Source of the DNA: Mucilaginibacter sp.
Lineage (GTDB): Bacteria > Bacteroidota > Bacteroidia > Sphingobacteriales > Sphingobacteriaceae
Direction: 5' to 3'
DNA: 64,000 bases
Assembly: GCF_028288225.1 (NCBI RefSeq)
Contig: NZ_JAQBOC010000051.1
Span: 39,038 to 103,037 of the forward strand
Numbering within the stretch: the stretch's first letter is position 1; every line of letters starts with the position of its first letter. The notes under the pieces were generated by a model. That model did not search any database. It was not told the DNA's origin and was given only the letters and a program-made list of their open reading frames with translations. The translations under genes were made by a program, and so were the position numbers. Below are positions 30,871 through 41,300 of this stretch, one piece after another.

Positions 30871-32280
30871 ATGAATGTAAAACAAAAAACTATTAAAGCG
30901 CCGGTTTCGGTTTCGGGCACAGGTTTACATACCGGTCAAAGCGTTACGATGACCTTTAATCCTGCCCCTGAAAATCATGGTTATAAATTCAGGCGGGTTG
31001 ATATAGATGGATCACCGGTTATTGATGCCGATGTTGACAACGTAACGGATACCTCGCGGGGCACTACTATTTCGCAAAACGGAGCCAGTGTTAGCACTAT
31101 AGAACACGTACTGGCGGCGTTGGTTGGCTTAGAAGTTGATAATGTGCTGATTGACATGGATGGCCCTGAAACCCCTATAATGGATGGCAGTTCCATCCAA
31201 TTTGTTGATGCCATAAAAGATATGGGGCTTGTTGAACAAGAGGCCGATCGCGAATATTACCACATCCCTTATAACATTCATTACTCTGAACCCGACCGCA
31301 AGGTTGAAATGGTGGCCATGCCCCTGGATGATTATCGCTTTACCTGTATGGTTGATTATAACTCGCAGGTTTTAGGCAGCCAGCACGCCAGTATCTCAAC
31401 CATGTCAGAGTTTATTAAAGAAATAGCCTCGTGCCGCACGTTTTGTTTTTTGCATGAGCTGGAAATGCTGTTAAAGCACGATCTTATAAAAGGCGGCGAC
31501 CTAAACAACGCCATTGTAGTGGTTGATAAGGAAGTTGACGAGGAGGAATTAGCGCACCTGGCAAAAATATTTAACCGTAAAGATATAAAAGTAGCACCGC
31601 AGGGGATCCTCAACAACATTGAGCTTAGGCACCAAAACGAGCCTGCAAGGCATAAACTGCTTGATATGATAGGCGATCTGGCCCTGGTAGGCGTTCCATT
31701 ACGCGGACATATTATGGCTGCCAGGCCCGGCCATGCAGCTAACGTAGCCTTTGCCAAAAAAATAAAAACCCTTATAAAAAAGGAAAGAAGCCGCAAGCAT
31801 ATAAAAATATACGACCCTAATACCAAGCCCGTGTATGATACCGTTCAGATCATGAACATTCTTCCGCACCGGCAGCCTATGTTAATGATAGATAAAATTC
31901 TTGAATTAACTAAAAGTCATGTTGTGGGGTTAAAAAATGTGACCATGAACGAGGAGATTTTCCGGGGGCATTTTCCCGGAACGCCATTGTTCCCGGGGGT
32001 ACTGCAAATTGAAGCGATGGCACAAACAGGAGGCATATTAGTATTAAATACAGTGCCCGATCCTGAAAATTATATTACCTTGTTCCTTAAAATAGAAAAT
32101 GCCCGGTTTAAGGCCCCGGTGGTGCCCGGCGATACCATTATTTTTCATTGCAGCCTGATGGCCCCGATAAGGCGCGGTATTGCACAAATGAAAGGAATAG
32201 GTATGGTTGGCGAACGCATAGTTGTTGAAGCTGAACTGATGGCACAAATAGTAAAAAGAACAAAAACTGAAGAAGCATGA
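30871..32280 (+). CDS. lpxC: Bifunctional LpxC deacetylase / FabZ dehydratase fusion
   Basis: This 469-residue fusion is typical of Bacteroidota. The N-terminal LpxC part deacetylates UDP-3-O-acyl-GlcNAc using zinc: STIEHVLAALVGLEVDN (about 74), and HKLLDMIGDLALVG with the His and Asp ligands (about 259-272). From about 318 the FabZ hot-dog domain begins (VQIMNILPHRQPMLMIDKI), with RGHFPGTPLFPGVLQIEAMA carrying the His and Glu of 3-hydroxyacyl-ACP dehydratase. The fusion couples hydroxyacyl-ACP use by lipid A and fatty acid synthesis. Its TGA overlaps the lpxA ATG (ATGA), so the two are translationally coupled. Confidence 0.96.
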   Translation: MNVKQKTIKAPVSVSGTGLHTGQSVTMTFNPAPENHGYKFRRVDIDGSPVIDADVDNVTDTSRGTTISQNGASVSTIEHVLAALVGLEVDNVLIDMDGPETPIMDGSSIQFVDAIKDMGLVEQEADREYYHIPYNIHYSEPDRKVEMVAMPLDDYRFTCMVDYNSQVLGSQHASISTMSEFIKEIASCRTFCFLHELEMLLKHDLIKGGDLNNAIVVVDKEVDEEELAHLAKIFNRKDIKVAPQGILNNIELRHQNEPARHKLLDMIGDLALVGVPLRGHIMAARPGHAANVAFAKKIKTLIKKERSRKHIKIYDPNTKPVYDTVQIMNILPHRQPMLMIDKILELTKSHVVGLKNVTMNEEIFRGHFPGTPLFPGVLQIEAMAQTGGILVLNTVPDPENYITLFLKIENARFKAPVVPGDTIIFHCSLMAPIRRGIAQMKGIGMVGERIVVEAELMAQIVKRTKTEEA

Positions 32281-33062
32281 TCCAGCCCCTGGCATATATA
32301 CATCCGCAGGCTAAAATAGCCGATAATGTGGTAATTGAACCATTTGTTACCATTCATAAGGATGTCGAAATTGGCGAAGGCACCTGGATAGGCTCCAACA
32401 GCACAATTATGGATGGCGCACGGATAGGTAAAAACTGCCGTGTTTTTCCTGGTGCAGTAATATCGGCCCCACCGCAAGATCTGAAATATCGTGGCGAGCA
32501 AAGCACTGTTTCGGTTGGCGACAATACCATCATCCGCGAATGCGTAACCCTTAACCGTGGCACTGCGCTTGATAAAAACACAACCACCATTGGCAGCAAT
32601 TGCCTGTTGATGGCTTATGTGCACGTAGCGCACGATTGTGTTATAGGCGATAATGTGATCATAGCAAATTCGGTACAGCTTGCCGGACATATTAACGTGT
32701 ATGATTATGCTTTTATTGGCGGTACATCAGCTGTGCACCAGTTTGTTGAGATAGGTGCACACAGCATGATCTCGGGCGGATCCCTTGTGCGTAAGGATGT
32801 CCCCCCGTTTACAAAGGCTGGCCGCGAACCATTATCATATATCGGTATAAATTCGGTAGGATTACGCCGCCGGGGATTTTCGGCAGCAACCATTAACGAG
32901 ATCCAGGAAATTTACCGCATTATATTCCTTAAAAAATATAACATGACCAAAGCTCTTGATATAATCGAGGCTGAATTTAACCCAACTGTTGAGCGCGATG
33001 AGATCATTAATTTTGTTCAAAACTCACAACGGGGTATCATGAAGGGGTTTGGGAATAGTTAG
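32277..33062 (+). CDS. lpxA: UDP-N-acetylglucosamine acyltransferase LpxA
   Basis: LpxA performs the first step of lipid A synthesis, adding a 3-hydroxyacyl chain to UDP-GlcNAc. The 261-residue protein is a left-handed beta-helix with hexapeptide repeats from the start (AYIHPQAKIADNVVIEPFV). HVAHDCVIGDNVIIANSVQL contains the catalytic His (about 125), and the C-terminal helical part begins around 190 (YIGINSVGLRRRGFSAATIN). It overlaps lpxC-fabZ by four bases and is followed by a palindromic repeat rather than a terminator. Confidence 0.96.
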   Translation: MIQPLAYIHPQAKIADNVVIEPFVTIHKDVEIGEGTWIGSNSTIMDGARIGKNCRVFPGAVISAPPQDLKYRGEQSTVSVGDNTIIRECVTLNRGTALDKNTTTIGSNCLLMAYVHVAHDCVIGDNVIIANSVQLAGHINVYDYAFIGGTSAVHQFVEIGAHSMISGGSLVRKDVPPFTKAGREPLSYIGINSVGLRRRGFSAATINEIQEIYRIIFLKKYNMTKALDIIEAEFNPTVERDEIINFVQNSQRGIMKGFGNS

Positions 33063-33064
33063 TT

Positions 33065-33171
33065 GATAGTCCATGGTCGATAGTCCATGGACCATAGTTA
33101 AAATGTGTAACTTGTTTCATTAATCTCCACCAAAAATAGCCATGGTCCATCGACCATGGTCCATGGACTAT
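33065..33171. repeat. CCATGG-type palindrome joining lpxA to the ABC ATPase start codon
   Basis: ATAGTCCATGG (33066-33076) and CCATGGACTAT (33161-33171) pair perfectly, with further CCATGGTC words inside both arms. The right arm contributes AT of the ATG at 33170, so the downstream gene's start codon lies in the repeat. Confidence 0.7.
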
Positions 33172-33808
33172 GAAAATCTCCCTCCAAAACATTGGCCGCC
33201 GTTTTAACCGTGAGTGGATTTTCCGGGGAGTTGATCATACTTTTACTGATAATAAAACCTATGCTATCCTTGGGCCGAATGGTTCCGGCAAATCCACCTT
33301 GCTGCAGGTTCTGAATGGCAGCCTTGCGCCTTCTGTAGGGCAGCTCAATTATTTTTATAATGATGCCGGGGTGGAGATTACCGAGGTTTATAAGCACCTT
33401 AGCCTCGCCGCGCCTTACCTTGAATTAATTGAAGAATTTACGCTTGGCGAGGTCATAGATTTTCATTTTAAATTTAAACCTTATAAAGCCGGGATAGATA
33501 AAAATGAGGTGATTGAATTACTTGCCATGGACAGCAGTAAAAATAAAATGATCAAGTATTTCTCATCAGGGATGAAACAGCGGCTTAAATTGGCGCTTGC
33601 CTTTTGTTCAGATACACCCATGCTGATGCTTGATGAGCCAACCTCTAATTTAGACACCCAGGGTGTTGACTGGTATTTAAGCCTGGTACAAAAATTTGCC
33701 GCAAATCGCCTAACCATCATCTGCTCAAATCAGGAACATGAATATAGTTTTTGTGATGAGAGGTTGAACATAACGGATTATAAGGGAGAGGCGAAAGGTA
33801 AAAGGTAA
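33170..33808 (+). CDS. ABC transporter ATP-binding protein (stand-alone)
   Basis: This 212-residue ATPase has Walker A LGPNGSGKSTLLQVL (about 34-48), signature YFSSGMKQRLKLALAF (about 125) and Walker B LMLDEPTSNLD (about 157). No permease gene is adjacent, so it either pairs with a distant membrane subunit or has a non-transport role. The ATG overlaps a palindromic repeat and the C-terminal residues KGEAKGKR are read from another repeat (33784-33820). Both ends of the gene have thus been shaped by repeats. It is probably co-transcribed with the lpx operon. Confidence 0.85.
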   Translation: MKISLQNIGRRFNREWIFRGVDHTFTDNKTYAILGPNGSGKSTLLQVLNGSLAPSVGQLNYFYNDAGVEITEVYKHLSLAAPYLELIEEFTLGEVIDFHFKFKPYKAGIDKNEVIELLAMDSSKNKMIKYFSSGMKQRLKLALAFCSDTPMLMLDEPTSNLDTQGVDWYLSLVQKFAANRLTIICSNQEHEYSFCDERLNITDYKGEAKGKR

Positions 33809-33820
33809 AGGGCGAAAGGT
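33784..33820 (+). repeat. GGCGAAAGG-type repeat across the ABC gene stop codon
   Basis: GGGAGAGGCGAAAGGTAAAA with following GGTAAAGGGCGAAAGG words encodes the last residues and the stop of the ABC ATPase. A close copy starts at 52264, just after the nrdJ stop. Confidence 0.65.
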
Positions 33821-33842
33821 ATAAGAAAGAAAACTCTTAGAT

Positions 33843-34151
33843 ATGGAAAACAACATGCCACCGGTTCACCCCGGTGCAATTTTGAGGGAAGATATTTTAA
33901 AAGAAATGAAGCTGTCAATTACTAAAACAGCCCAAAATTTACAAGTTAGCCGTAAACAGCTGTCCGAAGTTGTTAATGAGGGGGCATCTATCTCAGCCGA
34001 AATGGCAGTGCGTCTTGAAGATGCTTTCGGAGTTAACGCTGAATTTTGGCTGGATATGCAAAAAGCCGATGATATTTGGAAAGTTAAACACAGTGGACGA
34101 GTACACGGGATTCACAGGATTTCTCCAGAACTAATAAGTCACGCTTCTTAA
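33843..34151 (+). CDS. HigA-family antitoxin-like regulator without toxin partner
   Basis: This 102-residue protein starts as a typical HigA (PPVHPGAILREDILKEMKLS, HTH in ITKTAQNLQVSRKQLSEVVN, ending AFGVNAEFWLDMQKADDIW). The tail from about residue 83 (HSGRVHGIHRISPEL) departs from the family. It is read from GACGAGTACACGGGATTCAC-type low-complexity sequence, as if a repeat had replaced the normal end. No HigB-type RNase gene lies upstream or downstream, so it is an orphan and may act only as a regulator or be decaying. Confidence 0.7.
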   Translation: MENNMPPVHPGAILREDILKEMKLSITKTAQNLQVSRKQLSEVVNEGASISAEMAVRLEDAFGVNAEFWLDMQKADDIWKVKHSGRVHGIHRISPELISHAS

Positions 34152-34168
34152 AATAATTCTGAAATTAA

Positions 34169-34205
34169 AAAAGCCCTGTAAAGTTTGAAAACTTCACAGG
34201 GCTTT
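34169..34205. terminator. Bidirectional intrinsic terminator
   Basis: AAAGCCCTGT and ACAGGGCTTT with an extended inner stem (AAGTTT/AAACTT) surround a short loop, with A- and T-rich flanks. It separates the HigA-like gene from the desaturase gene. Confidence 0.85.
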
Positions 34206-34236
34206 CTCAGGCAAAACCTTTAACCTTTCAGCTCAA

Positions 34237-34971
34237 TTACAAATATGCTTCTCTAAGCTTTATCAGCCGAATCCAGTGCATAAATTTCATTACCGGGTAA
34301 ACCGGATCGAACTCAAACCATTTAGCAGCGAAATTGGCATTGTTTGGGCGCTTATGGTGATTGTTCTGGAACAGCTCACCCAGCATAAAGAAATCAAAAG
34401 GAGTTGAATTTTTTGATTTGTCGCCGTTATCAAAATTAGCATAACCATATTTATGGCCGCACCAGTTAACTATAGCCCCATGGATAGGCCCCATCATAAA
34501 ATGAATTGGCAGCAGCAGGAACATCCACCAATGGGTGGCAAAAAACACGTAAAATGCTACATATAATACGCCAAATATAATTCGTGATACAAACGTTGAG
34601 CCCCAGTAATCCAGTAAGCGCCATTCGGGGTAGTTGCCTTTAAACTGTGCATCGGGCTCTTTTAAGCGTTTTTCGTAAAGCTTATAGCTCTGTGCCGTGC
34701 GCCACATCATTTGAAAAACGTCCCTGAAAAAATAAGGTGAATGCGGGTCTTTTTCCGTATCGCTGTAAGCATGGTGCTCACGATGCATTATGGCGTACGC
34801 CCGCGGATTTAAAAATGATGAACCCTGGCAAATAAAAGTTAACAGGTGAAAAACACGCTCGTTAAATTTATGCGTACTAAACATTTTGTGTGAAGCATAC
34901 CGGTGCAAAAAAAATGTTTGAAAAAATAATGACAGAAACCAATGCGCAAGAAAGAATATGAGGATGATCAC
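34237..34971 (-). CDS. Membrane fatty acid desaturase (acyl-CoA desaturase family)
   Basis: This is a di-iron desaturase in the inner membrane that introduces a double bond into acyl chains. The 244-residue protein has the His boxes HRYASHK (about 22), HREHHAYSD (about 65) and NNHHKRPNN (about 208), with hydrophobic segments at 3-20 and 136-160. It is shorter than animal desaturases but normal for Bacteroidota. It has its own promoter with a TATCTTTG box and is bounded by a terminator shared with the HigA-like gene. It probably adjusts membrane fluidity. Confidence 0.85.
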   Translation of the reverse strand: MIILIFFLAHWFLSLFFQTFFLHRYASHKMFSTHKFNERVFHLLTFICQGSSFLNPRAYAIMHREHHAYSDTEKDPHSPYFFRDVFQMMWRTAQSYKLYEKRLKEPDAQFKGNYPEWRLLDYWGSTFVSRIIFGVLYVAFYVFFATHWWMFLLLPIHFMMGPIHGAIVNWCGHKYGYANFDNGDKSKNSTPFDFFMLGELFQNNHHKRPNNANFAAKWFEFDPVYPVMKFMHWIRLIKLREAYL

Positions 34972-35371
34972 GAGGATATAATATAATTTGTAACGGAATT
35001 GTTTTTATAATCTGCAACAAAGATACAATTAAAATATTTTGGCGCGTATTTATATTGATATACCTGTTAATAAGGTGTACGGAATTAAGAGAATTTAGAG
35101 ATTTTAAAAGGAGGAGGTGAAATTATTATTATCATATTAAAACGATCAAACTTTAACACAAACGAAAATAATAATTATTTATCATCGCTGTAATACTTTG
35201 AATACTTGTTGCTTATATTGCAACAGCAATACTTTTTCAAAATAAACATGCATAAAACGGCATTTTTTGACGAAGAAATATAAATTTTTTGATCAGGATG
35301 AATACAGTCCATTTATTATAATCCTGTTGACGAATAACCGGCTGTTATGCTTAAGGCCTTAATATCACAAT
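34972..35371. other. Divergent intergenic region of 400 bases
   Basis: AT-rich spacer between the desaturase and the giant T9SS protein. It holds the desaturase promoter on the minus strand. On the plus side no TAnnTTTG match was found close to the 35372 start. No small gene or strong hairpin was recognised. Confidence 0.4.
35018..35025 (-). promoter_or_regulatory. -7 box of the desaturase promoter
   Basis: On the minus strand TATCTTTG matches TAnnTTTG, 46 bases upstream of the ATG at 34971. A clear -33 TTG is not present at the usual distance. Confidence 0.5.
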
Positions 35372-38300
35372 ATGAATAAAATTATACTTTTCCTGTTAGT
35401 ATTTATATTTATTGTACCGGGATCCGATGCCAAATTTATACGCGTAAATAATAATCACTCTAATGGGTTTGCCAAAACAAATCAAGCCATTACATTTACT
35501 GCGATGGCTGCACAAAAGTACGGTGCGGCAGATCTGGATCCGGCCGCTAAGGCCAGTTCAGGTTTAGCCGTTACTTATACCAGCAACAACACAGCCGTTG
35601 CAACCATTGTAAGTGGCAAGATCCATATAATAGCAGCTGGCACAGCGATAATTACAGCAACACAGGCCGGAAACGCAAATTATAACGCAGCTGCAGCTGT
35701 TATGCAAACGCTAACGGTTAATAAAGCAGCATTAACTGTTATTGCTGCAAATCAAATAAAAACATATGGAGCCGCAAATCCTGTATTTGTAATTGCTTAT
35801 GTAGGTTTTGTTAATGGCAATACTGAGGCCAGTTTAACTAAAAAGCCAACTGTTGCCACTACGGCAACAACAGCATCAGTACCGGGAAATTACCCTTTAA
35901 CCCCGGACGGGGCTGTTTCTGCAAACTACACCTTTACCTATTTAGCAGGTAAAATAACCGTTAATAAAGCAACATTAACCGTTGTTGCGGCAAATCAGGT
36001 TAAAAGTTACGGAGCTGCAAACCCTGCATTTGTAATGGCATATGTGGGGTTTGTTAATGGCAATACCGAAGCCAGTTTAACCACAAAGCCAACTGTTACC
36101 ACTACGGCAACAACAGCATCTGTACCGGGAAACTATCCTTTAACCCCTGGCGGGGCTGTTTCTGCAAACTACACCTTTACCTATTTAGCAGGTAAAATAA
36201 CCATTAATAAAGCTGCTTTGATAATAAAAGCCGTAAACCAAACCAAAACCTATACAGCAGCCAACCCCGCTTTAGCAGTAACTTATACCGGTTTTGTAAA
36301 TGGCAATACCGAGGCAACCTTAACAGCCAAGCCAACAATTACCACTACGGCAACAGCAGCGTCGCTGGTAGGAAGTTATCCGATAGCAGTGAGCGGGGCA
36401 GCAGCGGCAAATTATACCATCGCCTATGTTAACGGCACCTTAACTGTTACCAAGCCGGTATTAACAATAACAGCGGTAACCAAAACAAAAACCTACGGAG
36501 CGGCAAACCCCGCCTTAACACTTACCTATGCCGGTTTTGTAAATGGCAGTACAGACGCTAGTTTAACAACCAAACCAACAATAACAACAACAGCAACAAC
36601 AACATCTCCAGCGGGAAGTTACCCGATAACGGTAAGCGGGGCAGTAGCAGCAAGCTACATTATTGTATATGTTAACAGTGCCTTAACCGTTAACAAAGCG
36701 CCGCTAACAGTTATCGCAGCTAACCAGGTAAAAACATATGGCGCGGCAAACCCCACATTTATAACAGCATATGTTGGCTTTGTTAACGGTAACACAGAGG
36801 CCAGTTTAGCCACAAAGCCAAAAGTTACTACAACGGCTACGACTGCGTCGGCGGTTGGCAGTTATCCGTTAATCCCGGATGGGGCGGCTTCTGCAAATTA
36901 TACCTTCACTTATTTAGCAGGCAAAATAACAATAAACCCCGCACCTTTAACTATTGCCGCGATAAACCAATCAAGGGTTTACGGGGCGGTAAACCCCGCG
37001 TTTACAGCAAGTTATACAGGCTTTGTAAATGAAAATACCGAAACAAGCCTAACAACCAAACCGGCATTTGCAACTACAGCAACAGCCGCATCAATACCAG
37101 GGTCGTATCCAATAACAGCAAGCGGTGCTGCTTCGGCAAATTATACAATTAAATATATTGCAGGGGCACTAACAGTAAGTAAAGCCCCATTAATTATAAC
37201 AGCCGAAAATAAAACAAAAGCTTACGGCGCGGCAAACCCGGCATTAACGGTAACTTATACCGGTTTTGTAAATGACAACACCACAGCAAGTTTAACTACA
37301 CAGCCTACAGTATCTACAACAGCTACAACAACTTCAGCCGCAGGCAGCTATCCAATTACTGTAAGCGGGGCTGTTGCTGCAAACTATGCCATTACTTATG
37401 TGGCCGGTACTTTAAATGTAGCATCGGGCCTAAACGCGCCGCTTATCAGTTATTCAAACCCACAGCTTTATACAAGCGGGATTAAAATACCTGCATTGAG
37501 TGCAACCAATGCGGGCGGAGCAGTGCCTGCCGCCGCCTATGGGCAGGTTACCACATATGCAGGCAGCGGTACAATAGGTGCGGTTGACGGGACAGGTACG
37601 GCGGCCAGTTTTTCGTTACCTCAAGCTGTTGTATCTGATGTTGCCGGCAATCTTTATATTGCCGATGCAGGTAATAATATCATCAGGAAAATAACCCCTG
37701 CCGGCATAGTAACTACCATTGCCGGTAATGGTACAGGTGCTATAGTTAACGGAACCGGCACAGCAGCCAGCTTTGTTGACCCCAGATCAATAGCCATTGA
37801 CCCGAGCGGTAATTTATATGTTGGTGAAGTAAACTATTTTGTTATCCGTAAAATAACCCCCGCCGGCGTGGTAACTACATTTGCGGGCAGTGGGACTTTT
37901 GGCACAGACAATGGCACAGGTACGGCTGCCAGTTTTGGTTATATTGACGGCTTAACCTGCGACCCCGAAGGGAATATTTATGTGGCCGATTCATATCATA
38001 ACATTATCCGGAAAATAACTCCTGCCGCGGTGGTAACAACTTTTGCCGGCAGTGGTAATCAGGGATCATTAAACGGACCCGGTACGGTCGCCTATTTTCA
38101 TAGCCCGCGTGGCATTGCCTCAGATGGTTCGGGTAATATTTATGTGGATGATGCTTTTAACTACCTGGTGCGTAAAATTACGCCCGCCGGGGTAGTGACC
38201 ACATTAGCAGGCTCTGGGCGTAATGCATTTATTGACGGAAAAAACACTTCAGCAAGTTTTAGTGAATTAAACGGCATAACCACCGATATTTGGGGCAATA

Positions 38301-41300
38301 TATACATAACCGATAGCCATTTTATAAGGATGATCACGCCCGATGGAACAGTTGTAACCATCGCGGGCAATCAGTCATCAGGCGCAATAAATGGTATAGG
38401 TTCCGCCGCACGCTTTTACAACCCGATGGGCTTAACCACAAACGGCTCCGGGAGTTTATATATTGCTGATAGTTATAACCGTGTCGTCAGGAAAATAAAT
38501 TTAACCGGCTATGGTGTAAGCCCTGCCTTGCCTGCCGGTTTAAATATTGATGGGCCAACGGGTGTTATAAGTGGTACAACAGCAGTGGTAAGCCCGGCAA
38601 CAACATACGTTGTAACCGCCGCTAACCTGGGTGGCAACAGTTTATTTAATTTAAATATTGCTGTTAATAACCCTGTAGCGGGTGCTGTTCCGGCAATAAG
38701 TTATAATCAGCCAGAGCCATATGTACTAGGTTTACCTATAACAATGTTAACCCCGGCAAATACTGGCGGTGCGGTTCCCCAGGCTATTTACGGTCAGGTG
38801 AGCCTGTTAGCAGGGAACAGCGCCGCGGGAGCCATTAATGGCACAGGTCCGGCAGCAAAATTTAGTAACCCTGTAGCCACCGCTACAGATAAGGCCGGTA
38901 ATTTATATGTTGCCGATGCCTATAATAACCTTATCCGCAAAATAACTCCGGCTGGAGTAGTTAGTACATTTGCCGGAAGCGGTAATGCCAGTACCATAAA
39001 TGGCACTGGCACCTCAGCAAGCTTTAATGCTCCCTGGGGCCTGGCTATTGATATATCGGGTAATATTTACGTTTCCGAATATGGCGGGAATGTTATTCGT
39101 AAAATAACACCGACGGCAGTTGTAACAACCTTTGCCGGCAGTGGCGCTGCAGGTTCGGCAGACGGTACCGGGATTGCTGCAACTTTTAAAAATCCTTATA
39201 ATATAGCAATTGATGTATCAGGGAATTTGTACGTTGCCGACAATGGTAATAATAAGATCCGTAAAGTAACGCCTGAAGGTATTGTATCAACTCTTGCCGG
39301 AAATGGTATGGGCGGGGCTGATAACGGCACAGGCGCTGCGGCAACTTTTTTAACACCCCGCGGGGTTGTTGCCGATGCCGCCGGAAACGTTTATGTGGGC
39401 GACTCGGGTAACAACCTTATCCGCAAAATAACCGCGGCGGGTGTAGTAACAACCTTTGCTGGAAGCGGTACCGCAGGTAGTGCTAATGGTACCGGAACGG
39501 CAGCAAGTTTTTACAACCCCATGGGATTAGCTATTGACAAGGCGGGAAATATATATGTGGCTGATTCTTTTGGCGGATCAATTAGGAAAATAACCCCCGG
39601 CGGCGTAGTAACAACTGTAGCAAGCAGTCACATCTTCACTGTGCCATCATATAACACGGCTTCATTAATGACGCCCAGCTCTTTAGCTTTAGATGACATG
39701 GGCAACCTTTATATCAGTGATAGCGGAAACAACGAAATTGAAAAAATAAATATTACCGGCTACGGCATTTATCCGCCACTACCACAGACGTTGTCATTTG
39801 ACGGCACAACAGGAGTAATTAGTGGTACCCCAACGGCAATAATACCAACAACCCCATTTACCATTACGGGCTATAATACAATGGGAAGCAGTTCGGTATC
39901 TGTTAGTTTCACTGTTAATTCATCAACAGTAGCAGCACCATCAATTAGTTATGGGGAAGCGCAAACATACACTAAAGATAACGCTATAGCACCTTTAAGC
40001 CCTGTAAACACCGGTGGTGCAGTACCTTTAAATACACAGCAGGCAGTAAGCACGTTTGCAGGAAGCGGGGTGGGTGCCTATTTGGATGGAAACGGAACTG
40101 CGGCAAGGTTTGCTGCAGGTGCTGGCAAAATGGTTTTTGATAAAGCGGGTAATATGTATTTGGCTGATCAGTTTAATTTTGTAATTCGAAAAATTACACC
40201 GGCAGGTGTTGTTAGCACGTTTGCCGGGAACCGCGACAATAATGGATTAGGTGATGGAACCGGTACAAACGCAGGCTTTATAAGCCCTAATGCTATTACC
40301 ATTGATTCATCGGGCAATTTTTATGTTTCTGATGTGAGATACATAAGAAAAATAACTCCGGATGGTGTAGTAACTACGCTTGCCGGAGGCAGTAATACTT
40401 CATATGATGGGACGGGTTCCGCAGCAGGTTTTTCACAAATACAGGATCTTACTACAGACGCTTCGGGAAATATTATTGTTTTAGATTACGGAAAAATCAG
40501 GAAAATTACCCCGGCAGGGGTAGTAACAACGTTATTGTATAATAGCGGTTTAATTCTGGATTATGGAATAACTATAGATGGCGCAGGAAATTTATATACT
40601 ACAGGATATGATGATGTAAACAAAATAACCCCCGATGGCACATTTACAACAATAGCCGGCCAGGTTTTTGGCTTTTATGGCTCAGCAATTAATGGAACGG
40701 GCAGCCAGGCCAGGTTTAATTTTACAGAGGGGATTGCTATAGATAAAGGAGGAGACTTATATATAGCCGACTCAGGTAACCAGCTTATTCGCAAAGTTAC
40801 TCAAGCCGGGGTTGTAACTACTTATGCAGGTACTACGGCTGGCGTAATAAACTCAGACCTTGCAGGTTCACGTTTTAACAATCCTGCAGGTATGGCTTTT
40901 GATGCATCCGGCAATTTATATGTAAAAGACATGTATAATTTTATGATCAGAAAAATTGGGCCTACAGGTTATTCCATAAGTCCGGCTTTACCTTCCGGTT
41001 TAACTATTAACCCTATAACAGGTATTATAAGCGGTACGCCAACAGCTGTGCATGCAGCTACAAATTACACTATTACGGCCTATAATTCAGGAGGAACCAG
41101 TATTACCACATTAAACATTAAAGTAGACGTCGCGGCAACACAGGGTATGGCTTTAAGTTTCCAGGTTGATACTTTGGCTCTTGATGCAACCGGGCAACCT
41201 GCAGTAAAACATTCCATGTCGCCAAATGGTGATGGCGTGGGAGATGTGCTGATGGTTGATGGCATATTAAATTATCCGGATAATAAGCTGGTGTTAATGA

